Origin: Massilia sp. Root335
GTDB lineage: Bacteria; Pseudomonadota; Gammaproteobacteria; Burkholderiales; Burkholderiaceae_D
Length of the DNA stretch: 64,000 bases
NCBI RefSeq assembly: GCF_001425685.1
Contig: NZ_LMCY01000019.1
Location: 171,772 to 235,771, forward strand
Reading direction: 5' to 3'
Part shown: in pieces, positions 37,836 through 48,800 of the stretch
Layout of the letters: each line of letters begins with the position of its first letter
Numbering within the stretch: position 1 is the stretch's first letter
Notes under the pieces: model-generated
What the model saw: the letters and a program-made list of their open reading frames with translations, nothing else
What the model was told of the DNA's origin: nothing
Databases searched by the model: none
Program-made: the position numbers and the translations under genes

Positions 37836-39569
37836 TCAACGGCTGCGATCTTCGGCAAGCAAGTAAAGCTTACGCCAAAAAAATCGGTTGAGCAGCATCA
37901 CGAACACGCACATGATTCCGATCCCTAACGCGACTCTTTGAAAGTCTCCGGCGTCGGTCATTTGTTTGATATAGCTGCCCAAGCCGTCAGCAATCAGTGA
38001 GGTCTTTCCCCAAGTTACGTATTCGGCCACTATGGCCGCGTTCCAGGAGCCACCACTGGCGGTAATGGCGCCGGTGACGAAGCTCGGGAACACTGCCGGC
38101 AAGTACACACGCTTCCACTTCAACCAGCCCGTTAACCCAAGATTGTCCGCCGCCAGGCGCAGTTCCGTTGGCAGTGTGGAAGCGCCTGCGACCACATTAA
38201 ACAGAATGTACCACTGTGTTCCGAATACCATCAAAGGACTCAGCCAAATATTCAAGTTAAGATGCTCGTGCACGACGACATACACCACCAATGGATAAAT
38301 CAGGTTCACGGGAAAAGCTGCCAGGAACTGCGCGAGCGCCTGGACCTTCTGTGCGTAACGGGGGCGTAGTCCTATACAAACCGCGACTGGCACCCAAAAT
38401 AGCGATGCCAAGGCGATCAACGACATCACACGTACTAGCGTGATCAAGCCGAGCCCGACAACATGCAAAGCTTCGCCATAGCCGACTTCGGTATGCACGA
38501 ACTGTACGAAGCGTAGCAAACCGACAAGCGCAACGACGCCAAATAACGTGTTCCATAGCTGCGGGCTGATCCGGAACCGCTTTCGGTCTGGAGCCTGCAT
38601 GAGTTGGCTGTCAAGCGGGAGGGCAAACCATCCAAGCGTTCGTGCTGCTGCTGCCCACATGCGGTCTGTCAGCGCGCGCATCCAAATGCTGCGCCGACCC
38701 CAGTCCAGCAGCCAAGACTGCTGGGAGACATCTCCTTGCGACTCTTCGAAGCGAAACTTATCGGCCCAAGCCAGGAGCGGCCGAAAGAACAGCTGGTCGT
38801 ACAACAAGATGCCAGTGAACATGGCGCCGATCGCGTAGGCGATCGCGCGGCCGCTTTTCTGATCGATTGCTACAGCGATATAAGCACCGATGCCAGGCAG
38901 TTTGATGTCTTGGTTAGCCACGGAAATCGCCTCGGCTGCGACCAGCAAGAACCAGCCTCCCGACATTGACATCATCATATTCCAGAGCAAGGCCGGTATC
39001 GCATAAGGCAGCTCCAGGCGCCAGAAGCGCTGCCAGGCGGACAGGCGAAACACACGTGCAGCTTCGCCAAGCTCGGGAGGAATCGTCTTTATCGACTGGT
39101 ACAAGGAGAAGGCCATGTTCCAGGCTTGCGAAGTAAAAATTGCGAATATCGCTGCACACTCGACCCCGAGCAACCTACCAGGAAAAAGCGCTATGAAGGG
39201 GGCAATTGCGATCGCTTGAAAACCCAGGATCGGTAGCGATTGCAGTATGTCTAGTAGGGGGATCATAATCTTCTCTGCAGCGCGTGATCTCGCAGCGACA
39301 ACCGCAAAGACAAAGGTAAATAATAAAGCGAAGCCGAGTGCCGTGAACATACGCAAGATCGTTCGCAACAAGTAATACGGCAGGTAGATTGGATCGAGTG
39401 AGATAGGGGTAGGCTGGCCCAGAGTAAACGGGCGTGTCATTTGCATGGCGCCGTAGCCGACGGCAGCCAGCGCCGCCAATACGATCGGAAGCAGCGCCCA
39501 GTCCCAACGGTTTGGTGTCGTGTCAAAAAGCGACCGACCGGTACGGCCAGGCGTAAATAGTTCGAACAT
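37836..39569 (-). CDS. Double ABC-transporter permease (BPD_transp_1 twice)
   Basis: A 577-residue inner-membrane protein with two fused binding-protein-dependent permease domains, ~residues 75-265 and ~365-565. Each carries an EAA-type loop (ELGEAARVFRLSAWQRFWRL and ELRLAADNLGLTGWLKWKRV). It resembles the NitT/TauT-type (SsuC-like) permeases that occur as fused doubles. In such loci an ATPase gene directly follows, but downstream on this strand lies only the radical SAM duplication. No binding protein is present either, so it is an orphan here. Substrate unknown. Confidence 0.88.
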   Translation of the reverse strand: MFELFTPGRTGRSLFDTTPNRWDWALLPIVLAALAAVGYGAMQMTRPFTLGQPTPISLDPIYLPYYLLRTILRMFTALGFALLFTFVFAVVAARSRAAEKIMIPLLDILQSLPILGFQAIAIAPFIALFPGRLLGVECAAIFAIFTSQAWNMAFSLYQSIKTIPPELGEAARVFRLSAWQRFWRLELPYAIPALLWNMMMSMSGGWFLLVAAEAISVANQDIKLPGIGAYIAVAIDQKSGRAIAYAIGAMFTGILLYDQLFFRPLLAWADKFRFEESQGDVSQQSWLLDWGRRSIWMRALTDRMWAAAARTLGWFALPLDSQLMQAPDRKRFRISPQLWNTLFGVVALVGLLRFVQFVHTEVGYGEALHVVGLGLITLVRVMSLIALASLFWVPVAVCIGLRPRYAQKVQALAQFLAAFPVNLIYPLVVYVVVHEHLNLNIWLSPLMVFGTQWYILFNVVAGASTLPTELRLAADNLGLTGWLKWKRVYLPAVFPSFVTGAITASGGSWNAAIVAEYVTWGKTSLIADGLGSYIKQMTDAGDFQRVALGIGIMCVFVMLLNRFFWRKLYLLAEDRSR

Positions 39570-40882
39570 AACTTTTTCTTTAGCGGAAAGCTTGTGTAGG
39601 CGTAAAGCATCGATCTCTGCAGGCCAATGCGTTCAGTAGCAGGTTCTACTGACAATGTGCTACCGCGTCAAGCAATATTGCTGACCGTACAAATTAGGTT
39701 CGCAAGTGCTGGTGTGTGCACGCCGACTATGACAAAGCAGAATTGTTTCAGTCTCGCTCAAATGCTCGCGCAATCGCCGGCCGGGCCAATGACGAACCTT
39801 ACCGGCGTATGTAAACCCGAATGTGTGATATCGCTCTTCGCCGTGCAAGCCCATGCGTTAACCTACTACAGCGTCGAGGTCCAGTCGATCGGGAAAGACA
39901 GTGAACCTGAGCCCAAGTTGCGTATAGCAGCGGCCTCGCTGTGTTCCGTACGCCTTGAGCGTGATCGCAAGATCGTGGGCGGCTTCCCATTCCGCGCCGC
40001 CGGCCCACTGGCTGCCGCTGCGTCTTGCCGCCGGGTGCTCTCGCAACCACCCGCCCAGCGTTCCAGTCTGACGAAACCGTCATGCACATAACACTAGACG
40101 ACGGCAGGGGAGGAGTCGCGCGGGCACTTTTGCAATCCGCGACGTTATCTCGCTACGGACAGATAAGCCAGAAGCCGCTTACAACTCCCACTCGAACACG
40201 TGCCCGCGACGAGAGCTCAGAAAGAACTTTAAACAGCGGGATAGTACGTACGCAACTCCCATTCGTCAAGGAAACTCAGGTCAAAATTACGGTTTAGTAA
40301 TAAACACAGAAGAGTGAGAATTGGAGAGATTTCGCGGCGATAGTCTGCATACAATTTCATGCTAACAACATATCCTGATAGTCAAATTCAGTCGGCTTCT
40401 GGTTCACAGTTTCAACCTCAATAAATTCTTATACCTATCCAACTTGGCATGGAAGCTTGACTAAACCACCGCTCATATTTGTGCTTACAACTCCATAGAC
40501 CTCGCATCCTCAGCAATCGCGTCAAAGAACTTTGCCAACCTCGAATTTTTGCGACGATGCTTAAATCCGGTCGTGCTCGATTGTTGGTTTACTTCAGCGT
40601 GCCTGGAAATTCACCATTCCCCGGTCTCGCACTAACAGATTCATATCTGTGCGCCCTGGAGGGAGTCGGTTGAATAGATCGTACGCATACTCCCACAAGC
40701 GCTTTAATTAAAATTTTTAAGTCAATTGGTTGCCAAACAGATCGACAGTATCAAATAAATCGATTTAAGCTTCTTATGTGGGGCCGCATACAGGATTAGT
40801 TCTTCGACCAAGCGAGGCGGAACGCCTCAAGGTTGAGTGATATTAATGTTTAAATATTTTTACTTAATAGGAGCATAAAAAG
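39570..40882. other. 1.3-kb gene-poor region upstream of the NRPS operon
   Basis: No convincing intact gene. On the minus strand 39857-40082 an open frame without a start encodes ~70 residues (GWLREHPAARRSGSQWAGG..., ...QLGLRFTVFPDRLDLDAVV) with coding-like composition. It may be the end of a lost gene that I cannot identify. The right half (40300-40880) is A+T-rich with scattered stops. It should contain the promoter of the biosynthetic operon; a GAGGCG-GAA-CGCCTC hairpin lies at 40815-40829. Confidence 0.5.
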
Positions 40883-42013
40883 ATGTTGGGCAAGCACGAT
40901 TCTTACGAAGAGGTTAAACCGATCAACGACCTTTTATGTGGCGCAGCGAAAAAGCGCGTATATAGCGCAAACGAGTGGGATACTTTGGAAGAGGTCATTG
41001 TCGGAGTAGTTGATGGTGCCGCAGTTCCTACTTGGGATCCAATGATCGAAGCCGTAGTGCCAGATGGACAGGAAAGTTTTTTTCGGGCTTACGGCGGCAA
41101 GCCATGGCCAGCGAATGAGGTTGCGGCTGCTTCGCGTGAATTAGAGAATCTTGTTGCAGTATTGAAGTCCGAGGGCGTCACGGTTAAGCGTCCTAGCACT
41201 GAGTCTTTCGCCAAGCCATTTAGCACACCTAACTGGTCACAGCAATCAGGATTATATGCCGCGATGCCCCGGGACTATTTGCTGGTCGTTGGCGATGTCA
41301 TAATCGAATCTCCGATGGCGTGGAGGAGTAGGTATTTTGAAGGAACAGCGTATCGGGCGCTGTTAAAAGAATATTTCAATAACGGAGCCCGGTGGTTGCC
41401 TGCCCCCCGCCCCGAATTGAGTGCTGAGTTATTCTCTACTCAGTTTAGTAATGGTCAAGAACTGTTCGGCGAAGAATGGCAGTCAGCTGTTACCGAATTC
41501 GAGCCAGTTTTTGATGCCGCCGATTTTGTCCGTTTCGGACGAGATATTGTGGTGCAACGTAGTCATGTAACCAATGCTGCGGGTATCGAGTGGGTAAGGC
41601 GGTGTCTCGGACCATCTTATACCATCCACGAACATCAATTTCACGACGCCCATCCCATGCATATTGACGCATCGATTATGCCGCTTGCTCCCGGCAAGCT
41701 CTTGATCAACCCGGAACGGGTAAAAGATGTGCCTGCGGTCCTTAAGGGATGGGATCTACTTCCCGCGCCTCGCTCCACGTTGCCGGCCTCTCATCCAATG
41801 AGGATGTGTAGCCCGTGGGTAGTAATGAACGTCATATCTCTGGACGAGCGTCGCGTCATTGTAGAGGCAAGTGAAGAACCATTGATCAAAGCGTTACGCA
41901 ATTGGGGCTTCGAGCCGATTCCCGTGCCTTTCCGTGCCTTCTACTCATTCGGAGGTTCCTTCCACTGCGCCACGGCTGATATTCGCCGCCGACACGCAAC
42001 GAACGATCTTTAA
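40883..42013 (+). CDS. Arginine:glycine amidinotransferase-like enzyme
   Basis: Amidinotransferase of the AGAT/GATM superfamily, 376 residues. It moves an amidino group from arginine to an amine, forming a guanidine and ornithine. Start region SANEWDTLEEVIVG is typical. The catalytic triad is visible: Asp in AADFVRFGRD (~213), His in HPMHID (~260) and the nucleophilic Cys in GGSFHCATAD (~361). AGGAGC precedes the ATG, and it begins the biosynthetic operon. In NRPS loci such enzymes supply or install guanidino groups (CyrA, AmtA). The acceptor here could be glycine or 2,4-diaminobutyrate. The second idea is inferred from the aminotransferase gene downstream. Confidence 0.92.
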   Translation: MLGKHDSYEEVKPINDLLCGAAKKRVYSANEWDTLEEVIVGVVDGAAVPTWDPMIEAVVPDGQESFFRAYGGKPWPANEVAAASRELENLVAVLKSEGVTVKRPSTESFAKPFSTPNWSQQSGLYAAMPRDYLLVVGDVIIESPMAWRSRYFEGTAYRALLKEYFNNGARWLPAPRPELSAELFSTQFSNGQELFGEEWQSAVTEFEPVFDAADFVRFGRDIVVQRSHVTNAAGIEWVRRCLGPSYTIHEHQFHDAHPMHIDASIMPLAPGKLLINPERVKDVPAVLKGWDLLPAPRSTLPASHPMRMCSPWVVMNVISLDERRVIVEASEEPLIKALRNWGFEPIPVPFRAFYSFGGSFHCATADIRRRHATNDL

Positions 42014-42037
42014 TCTCATAATAAGCAGCAGGAAACT

Positions 42038-42796
42038 ATGACTATCGAAAACACGTTGACCGAAATGTTGGGCAAATCATTCGACGCTCTTGAGAAATTT
42101 AATCGAAAGCTGGGTGAATGCCAGCCAATGTCACAGAAGGCCGCTGAAGTATATATTTGCAGTATCTACTCCTTACACAGAACGGCACCGTCGGGTATTG
42201 CGCACTTAGCAGCCCGACTGACCGATGAATTGATGCCAATCGCGCCTTTTGACGCGCATGCCATGACCGCATGGGTCCTCGACGCTGCAGCGGATGAGTA
42301 TGGCTTGCGCGGAGGCGAAACACACACAGAACTATTGGCACGGTTTGGCGAGGCTTTCGGAGTTGATAGAACCATAATGGAAAGTCGGTGCAGTTCGACT
42401 CCAGGCGCTGCCGCAATGGAAGCAAGCATGAACCATTGGTTCCGTCAATCTCCATTAGATTTCGCCTTAGGTGTGCACCTAGCCTCCGAGCTGACCAGTC
42501 GCCGCGAATTTGAAGGGTGGCTAAGCGTTCTTGGAAACCGTGACCATCCGGGCTGGGTATATCTTCACGCTCACTGTGCAGTTGAAGACGGCCACGTGTC
42601 GAGCCTCACCACTTTTGCTACTAAGTGGATTGAATTGCGGCCAAACAGCAGAGATATCGTTTTTGACGGAGTTCGTGCATATGACGCCGCTTACGCAAGA
42701 ATGTTTAACGAAATGGCAGCCGAAATCGGTGCGCCTCCTCGGGCTCAGGAAGTGCTAACCAGTTCCTCAATAGATCTACTGGCCGCCTCGCGGTAA
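42038..42796 (+). CDS. Haem-oxygenase-like iron-dependent oxidase (HDO superfamily)
   Basis: A 252-residue all-helical protein of the iron-containing redox/HO-like diiron oxidase type. A helix with HAHCAVEDGHVSS (~175-187) supplies the His, Glu and His ligands, and an earlier Glu/His cluster (ASMNHWF, HLASELTSRREFEGW) would complete a dinuclear iron site. Members catalyse N-oxygenation, oxidative decarboxylation or C-C cleavage of amino acids. It lies 24 bases after the amidinotransferase gene, so it may oxidise a guanidino or amino-acid precursor. The exact reaction is unknown. Confidence 0.75.
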   Translation: MTIENTLTEMLGKSFDALEKFNRKLGECQPMSQKAAEVYICSIYSLHRTAPSGIAHLAARLTDELMPIAPFDAHAMTAWVLDAAADEYGLRGGETHTELLARFGEAFGVDRTIMESRCSSTPGAAAMEASMNHWFRQSPLDFALGVHLASELTSRREFEGWLSVLGNRDHPGWVYLHAHCAVEDGHVSSLTTFATKWIELRPNSRDIVFDGVRAYDAAYARMFNEMAAEIGAPPRAQEVLTSSSIDLLAASR

Positions 42797-42804
42797 GAAC
42801 CATC

Positions 42805-42837
42805 GATGATGCACATACGAGACGTGTGTGCATCATC
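42805..42837 (+). promoter_or_regulatory. Perfect intercistronic hairpin before the first NRPS gene
   Basis: GATGATGCACA and its exact complement TGTGCATCATC, 11-base arms with an 11-base loop, nine bases after the oxidase gene. There is no T-tract, so it is not a standard terminator. It may be an RNA-stability or attenuation element separating precursor genes from the NRPS genes. It covers the GTG at 42828, making the ATG at 42882 the better NRPS start. Confidence 0.65.
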
Positions 42838-42881
42838 AGTATCATGTCTCATTGCGGAAAAGCTCAATAAAAAACGGAAAT

Positions 42882-45800
42882 ATGGACGGCAATAATCAAA
42901 TAGAAACCACATCCCCGGTGGGGGCGGTAGAAACTTCCATCGCAGCGGTCTGGCGTCAAGTCCTATGCCTTTCGAATATTGGGCGAAACAATAGCTTTTC
43001 TGAGCTCGGAGGTAATGCGGAAAGCGCTAAGCAAGCCGCAACTCAGATAAATAGACTTTTTCAAGTCAATTTGTCAGCCGGGCTCATTGCGGGGGCGAAT
43101 TCGCTATCCGAGCTAGCGAAAATCATACGAATTCACCAAAAACATCGTCTCACGCCAATTCGTAAGGTTTCACGTGATATCGCGTCTGATTTGTCGCTCT
43201 CGCAGCAGCGGCTCTGGTTTCTATCGCAACTGGACAACGCAAGTCGAGCATACAACGTACCAGTTGCGGTGCGACTGAAAGGTTATCTAAATACAAGGGC
43301 CTTGAATGATGCGATCTGTCATTGTATCGAGCGACATGAGATTTTAAGGACGCAGATAGTAGAAGTGTCCGGAGTCGGACTGCAAAGAGTTCTTCCCGAC
43401 TTCGGAGGGTTTGAGCTCCAGTGCATCGACTTCACTCAGGAAGAGACGTCGGACAATATACAGCATCGACTGGATGCCCAGATGGTTGAAGAGGCGGCCG
43501 CACCTTTTGATCTGGAGACCCATTCTCCGATCCGAGGAAAGCTAATGAAAATAGCTGACGACGACCACATCTTAATGCTGACGCTGCATCATATCGCCGT
43601 TGACGGACGCTCAATGAGCCTGTTGAAGCAAGAAATTAGCCAACTCTATCTAGCGTTTTCAACCGGCGCAGCCAGTCCGTTGCGACCGCTTCAAATTCAA
43701 TACGTCGATTATGCTGTCTGGCAACGGCAATGGTTGACCAAAGGTGGGCTCGCTAGTCAGCTAAATTATTGGCGAGATGTCCTGGCAAACGCCCCGCCAG
43801 TCCTTGAATTACCCACCGACCATGTGCGTCCCTCTAAGCAGGACTTTCACGGCCGTTCCATTGCAGTAGAGTTCGATTCTACGCTTTCGGCTCGTCTGCG
43901 ATCTTTAAGTAAAAGCTGCGGCGTATCCTTATTTATGACCGTGCTGACTGGATGGGCAATCGTATTGGCAAAGATTTCAGGTCAGAGCGATATCGTAATC
44001 GGTGTTCCGGTGGCTAATCGCCAACGACCGGAAACCGAAGATATGATTGGGCTTTTCGTGAACACAATCCCCTTGCGTATCGTCTTGCCGAAGAGAAAAG
44101 CGATCGCGGAATTATTGGTTTCAGTCCGCGAAGCTATGCTTGATGCAAGCGAAAACCAAGATGTGCCTCTGGACCAAATTGTCGAATCAGTAAACCCGAA
44201 TCGTAGTCCAGGTATCAGTCCGTTATTTCAAGTCGCTTTTGGATGGAAAGATGGCCAAGGGGTTCCCATTACTTTTCCGGGAGTAGAAGTTACCGAAATC
44301 GAAATCGAAGACAGGACCGCGAAATTTGATTTAACGTTAGAGCTGGAAGAGTCCGCAAAGGGAATTGCTGGTACGCTTAACTATGCATGTGCCTTATTCG
44401 ACGCTGAAACAATTCGGCGTCATATCAGTTACCTCCGTCAGACGCTGACGATAATGGCAGCAGATCAACAGCACCTAGTCGACAATGTATCTTTGTTAAC
44501 CGATTCTGAACGCCACACTGTTCTCGAAAAGTTCAACTCAACAGCTATTGATTTTCTTCGGAAAGATTGCGTGCATCAACTGTTCGAGGAGCAGGTCAGC
44601 ACAAGTCCCAATAATGTCGCTTTGGTATTTTGCGAACAACAGCTTACATATAAAGAACTGAATGCAAAGTCAAATGAGTTAGCATATCGCTTAATCGCGG
44701 CAGGCATAGGTCCCGGACAGACGGTTGCGTTATTCTTTGAGCGAGGAATGGAATCGATAGTGAGCATGCTGGCCGCACTCAAAGCAGGTAGCGCTTATGT
44801 ACCAATCGATTCAACTTATCCCATTGAGCGGATTGCCAATATTCTTGATGACAGTAAGCCTGCAGTGCTTCTTACGCACGGGCTCTTGAGGGACAGGGTT
44901 TTATCTATTGATACTCGAGTCCTAATAGTCGACCTCGATACCGAACCTGTTAGTTCGCATTGGGACAATAATCCGGTTGTGCCAGGACTTAGTTCATCTT
45001 CTTTAGCCTATGTTATATATACGTCAGGCTCCACCGGCCAACCTAAAGGCGTAATGATTGAACACCGCGGGGTGACCAATCTCGCGCTCACGCAACGACA
45101 ACTCTGCAATATCGGATTGGCGAGCCGGATGTTGCAAGCCGGATCACTAAGTTTCGACATATCAGTATTCGAGTGCATGGTAGCGCTCTGCAACGGGGCT
45201 CGACTGTACTTGGCGACAACAGAACAATTGCGCCCTGGCGAGCCATTAAAGAGAACGCTGCAGCATAATCGGATCACTCATACTATATTGACGCCTAGCA
45301 CGGTTGCCGCGCTGGGGAGCCCTGTTGGATTGCCCTTTTTAGAGGTCCTTATTATGGGCGGGGAAATATGCCCGCCAGAATTAGCACGTCGTTGGGGGAA
45401 AGCGACCAAGGTATTTAACGCCTATGGCCCCACTGAAATAACCGTTGTTGCGAGCATGTACGATTGTAATGCGCACACGGCTAGAGAAATATCCACGGTG
45501 CCTATCGGTACGCCAATATCTAACACCCGTATTTATATTTTGGACGGCGCCGGAAAACCTGTTCCAATTGGAACCGTAGGCGAACTCTATGTCGGCGGTG
45601 CGGGGGTCGCACGAGGCTATCTAAACCGCACCGATTTAACTGCCGAGCGATTCCCTTCGGATCCATTCTCTAATGAAGCCAATGCTGTGTTATATAAAAC
45701 GGGCGATCTCGCCCGGTGGCTTTCGAGCGGGGTCCTAGAATATATTGGCCGCAACGATCAGCAAATAAAATTGCGTGGATTTCGAATCGAATTAAGTGAG

Positions 45801-48800
45801 GTGGAATCGAAGATCGCCGCGATTGGAGGGATTCGCGACTGCGCTGTAATATTGAGAGACGATTTTGTTGGCGAAAAGCGTATGGTCGCTTATGTGTGTC
45901 TAGAAAATGGCGCGGACATTTCGCCGCTCTCGATACGGACATGCTTACTTGCGACGCTACCTGACTATATGGTTCCGTCATCTTTTGTGACGCTGGAAAG
46001 TCTTCCACTGAATGTGAACGGAAAGCTCGATCGTCAGGCGCTGCCGGCGCCTGACGAAGTCGATTATGCGATCCAACGTTATGTTGCGCCAAGCACGCCT
46101 GAAGAGGAGATCCTGATAAGGATATATCGTGATGTACTACGCATTAACGCCGTAGGTGCGAACGATAGTTTCTTCGCTTTAGGTGGCCACTCCTTGCAAG
46201 CCACAAGATTGGCCGCCCGGATTCGCGAAGAATTCTCAGTGGAATTGCCGGTGCAGGTGGTGTTCGAAACACCCGTAGTCCGACCCCTCGCCGAACGTCT
46301 AAAAGCCCTGCAGGCGTCGGAACAGGGGACGCTTGTGCCACCGTTGACTGCGCAATTACGGGAAACTCGTTCGCCCGCTTCGTACGCACAGGAACGGCTC
46401 TGGTTTCTTGACCAACTGCATTCGGAAAACGCAGCTTACAACGTTTCGATCGCATTCCGACTTGAAGGAAAACTCGATATCGTGGCCTTGAAGGGTGCCT
46501 TGGCTTTATTGATCGAGCGGCATGAAACTTTGCGCACCCGCTTCGAGTCAACCTCCGGCGAGTGTTTTCAGGTCACGGAGGATATAGATAGGTTCGTATT
46601 AAGCAGTGTTGACCTAACTAGAATTCCCATCATGATGCGTCAGGGAGAAGCCCTACGCATTATGAAGGACGAAAGTACGAAGCGATTTGACCTGTCTAGT
46701 GCTCCGTTGTTCCGTGCCTGTGCGATTAAAGTCGACGAGTTCGATCACGTCCTAGTAATGACAACTCATCATATCGTATCGGACGGCTGGTCATTAGACA
46801 TACTGTTGTCAGAATTTTCTGCTCTGTACAGTGCCTTTAGGGAAGGACGGCGGTCGCCTCTACCACCGCTCAGCGTGCAGTACGCAGACTACGCAATTTG
46901 GCAGCGGAGCTGGCTAAAAGGAGAGGTACTGAAAACTCAACTCGCCTACTGGAAGCAGCAGTTAGCCGGATCGCCTCCAGCTTTAGAGCTTCCAACAGAT
47001 TTTCCGCGCCCGCCGATCTCGAGTAATCGCGGTGCGGTCATTTCGTTTGCAATATCAAAAGACGCGACGCTAGAGCTGACAATGTTAGCTAAGCGAGAAA
47101 GCGCAACCCTCTACATGGTAATGCTGGCGGCGTTCCAAGCCCTCTTATCTCGCTGGAGTCGGCAAGAAGACATTGTCGTCGGATCGCCTATCGCCGGACG
47201 CACTGTGCAGGCGACAGAAGGCCTAATAGGTTTCTTCGTGAATACTTTGGCCATACGATTAAATCTTTCTGGCAAGCCAAGCTTTGTCGAACTTCTTGCC
47301 CGGACGCGGAAGGCCGTGATCGCTGCGCAACACCACCAGGACGTGCCCTTCGAACGGGTAATACAGGAACTAGATGTCGACAGAAATCTTTCCCGTCATC
47401 CCTTGTTCCAGGTTATGTTTGCGTTTCAAAACATCTCGACAGTGAGCATGCAGCTTTCTGGCTTAACTGTCTCGAAATTGGCGACCCAACAAAAAGCGGT
47501 AAAGTTCGATTTGTCGATGAACATTACAGAAACCGACTTTGGATTGCGAGGGGAACTGGAATATTCTACTGAATTATTTGACAGCAATACAATGGAACGG
47601 TTTTTGGAGCACTTCAAAAATCTTATTGAAGGTATTGTCGCTGATCCGTATCGTTGCGTCGAAAGGTTTTCCTTGCTGAGCAGCCTGGAGCGTAGCCGTG
47701 TGCTAAAGGAATTTAACTCGACAGTCTCCCCGTATCCCGCCGATAAGTGTGTGCACCAATTATTTGAAGAGCAAGTATCACGTGCACCTGAAGCCGACGC
47801 AGTCGTATTTGAAGGACGCTCTTTAACTTATAAAGAACTGAATATTAAGGCCAACCAACTTGCGCATCATCTGATCTCGATAGGCGTAAAGTCAAATGAC
47901 CGCGTAGGTTTGTACGTCGAGCGTGGCGTTACGATGATAACGGCTCTTCTCGGCATACTTAAAGCAGGCGCGGTTTATGTTCCTCTAGATCCGAACTATG
48001 CTATTGATCGTCTATCCTTCATGATCGACGACTGTAACCCTTCAGTATTATTGGTTCAAGAAAATCTGGTTGATCGCCTGCCAGTTAACAATACGACTAA
48101 GGTCGTAATAAACGCCGACTCGTCGTTTTCGGGAAATGCTAGTAACAATCCGGATGTCAAGCGGGTGCCGGTTACGCCAGAAGACCTCGCCTATATTATA
48201 TACACCTCTGGTTCTACTGGAAATCCAAAAGGGGTAATGGTCCAGCACCGCAGTTTGGTGAACTATACTTGCGATGCAATAAAGTGGTTCACCCTTACCC
48301 AAAAGGACGTAGTGCTTCAACAAAACTCGCTAAATTTCGACCTTTCGTTAGAGGAAATTTTTCCCGCGTTGCTCTCTGGCGCAACGCTTGCGCCGACGGC
48401 AGAGCTATTTGGTACGAACGAATATCAGAGTCTTGCGCCGACGGTTGTCCACCTAACCGCGGCACATTGGCATCAATTAGTTTCTAAGTGGCAACAATCG
48501 ACACTGAGTGCCTACACCGATCTTGGGAATGTACGTCTCGTCAATGTAACAGGCGACCTCCTTGCGGTAGGAATGGTTGAACTGTGGGAGCGCGTGAGAC
48601 CTAAGCATGTCGTTTTGATAAATACTTACGGCCCGACGGAAACGACGATCTCCTGTACAGCGAGCTACGTGCGGACCAAAGGAGGAAGTCGCCGATATAA
48701 CGTTGGCAAGCTATTCGCGAACTCGTCGATATACATTCTCGACCAGAATGCAGAACCGACACCAATTGGAGTCATCGGAGAGATCTATATTGGAGGCCCT

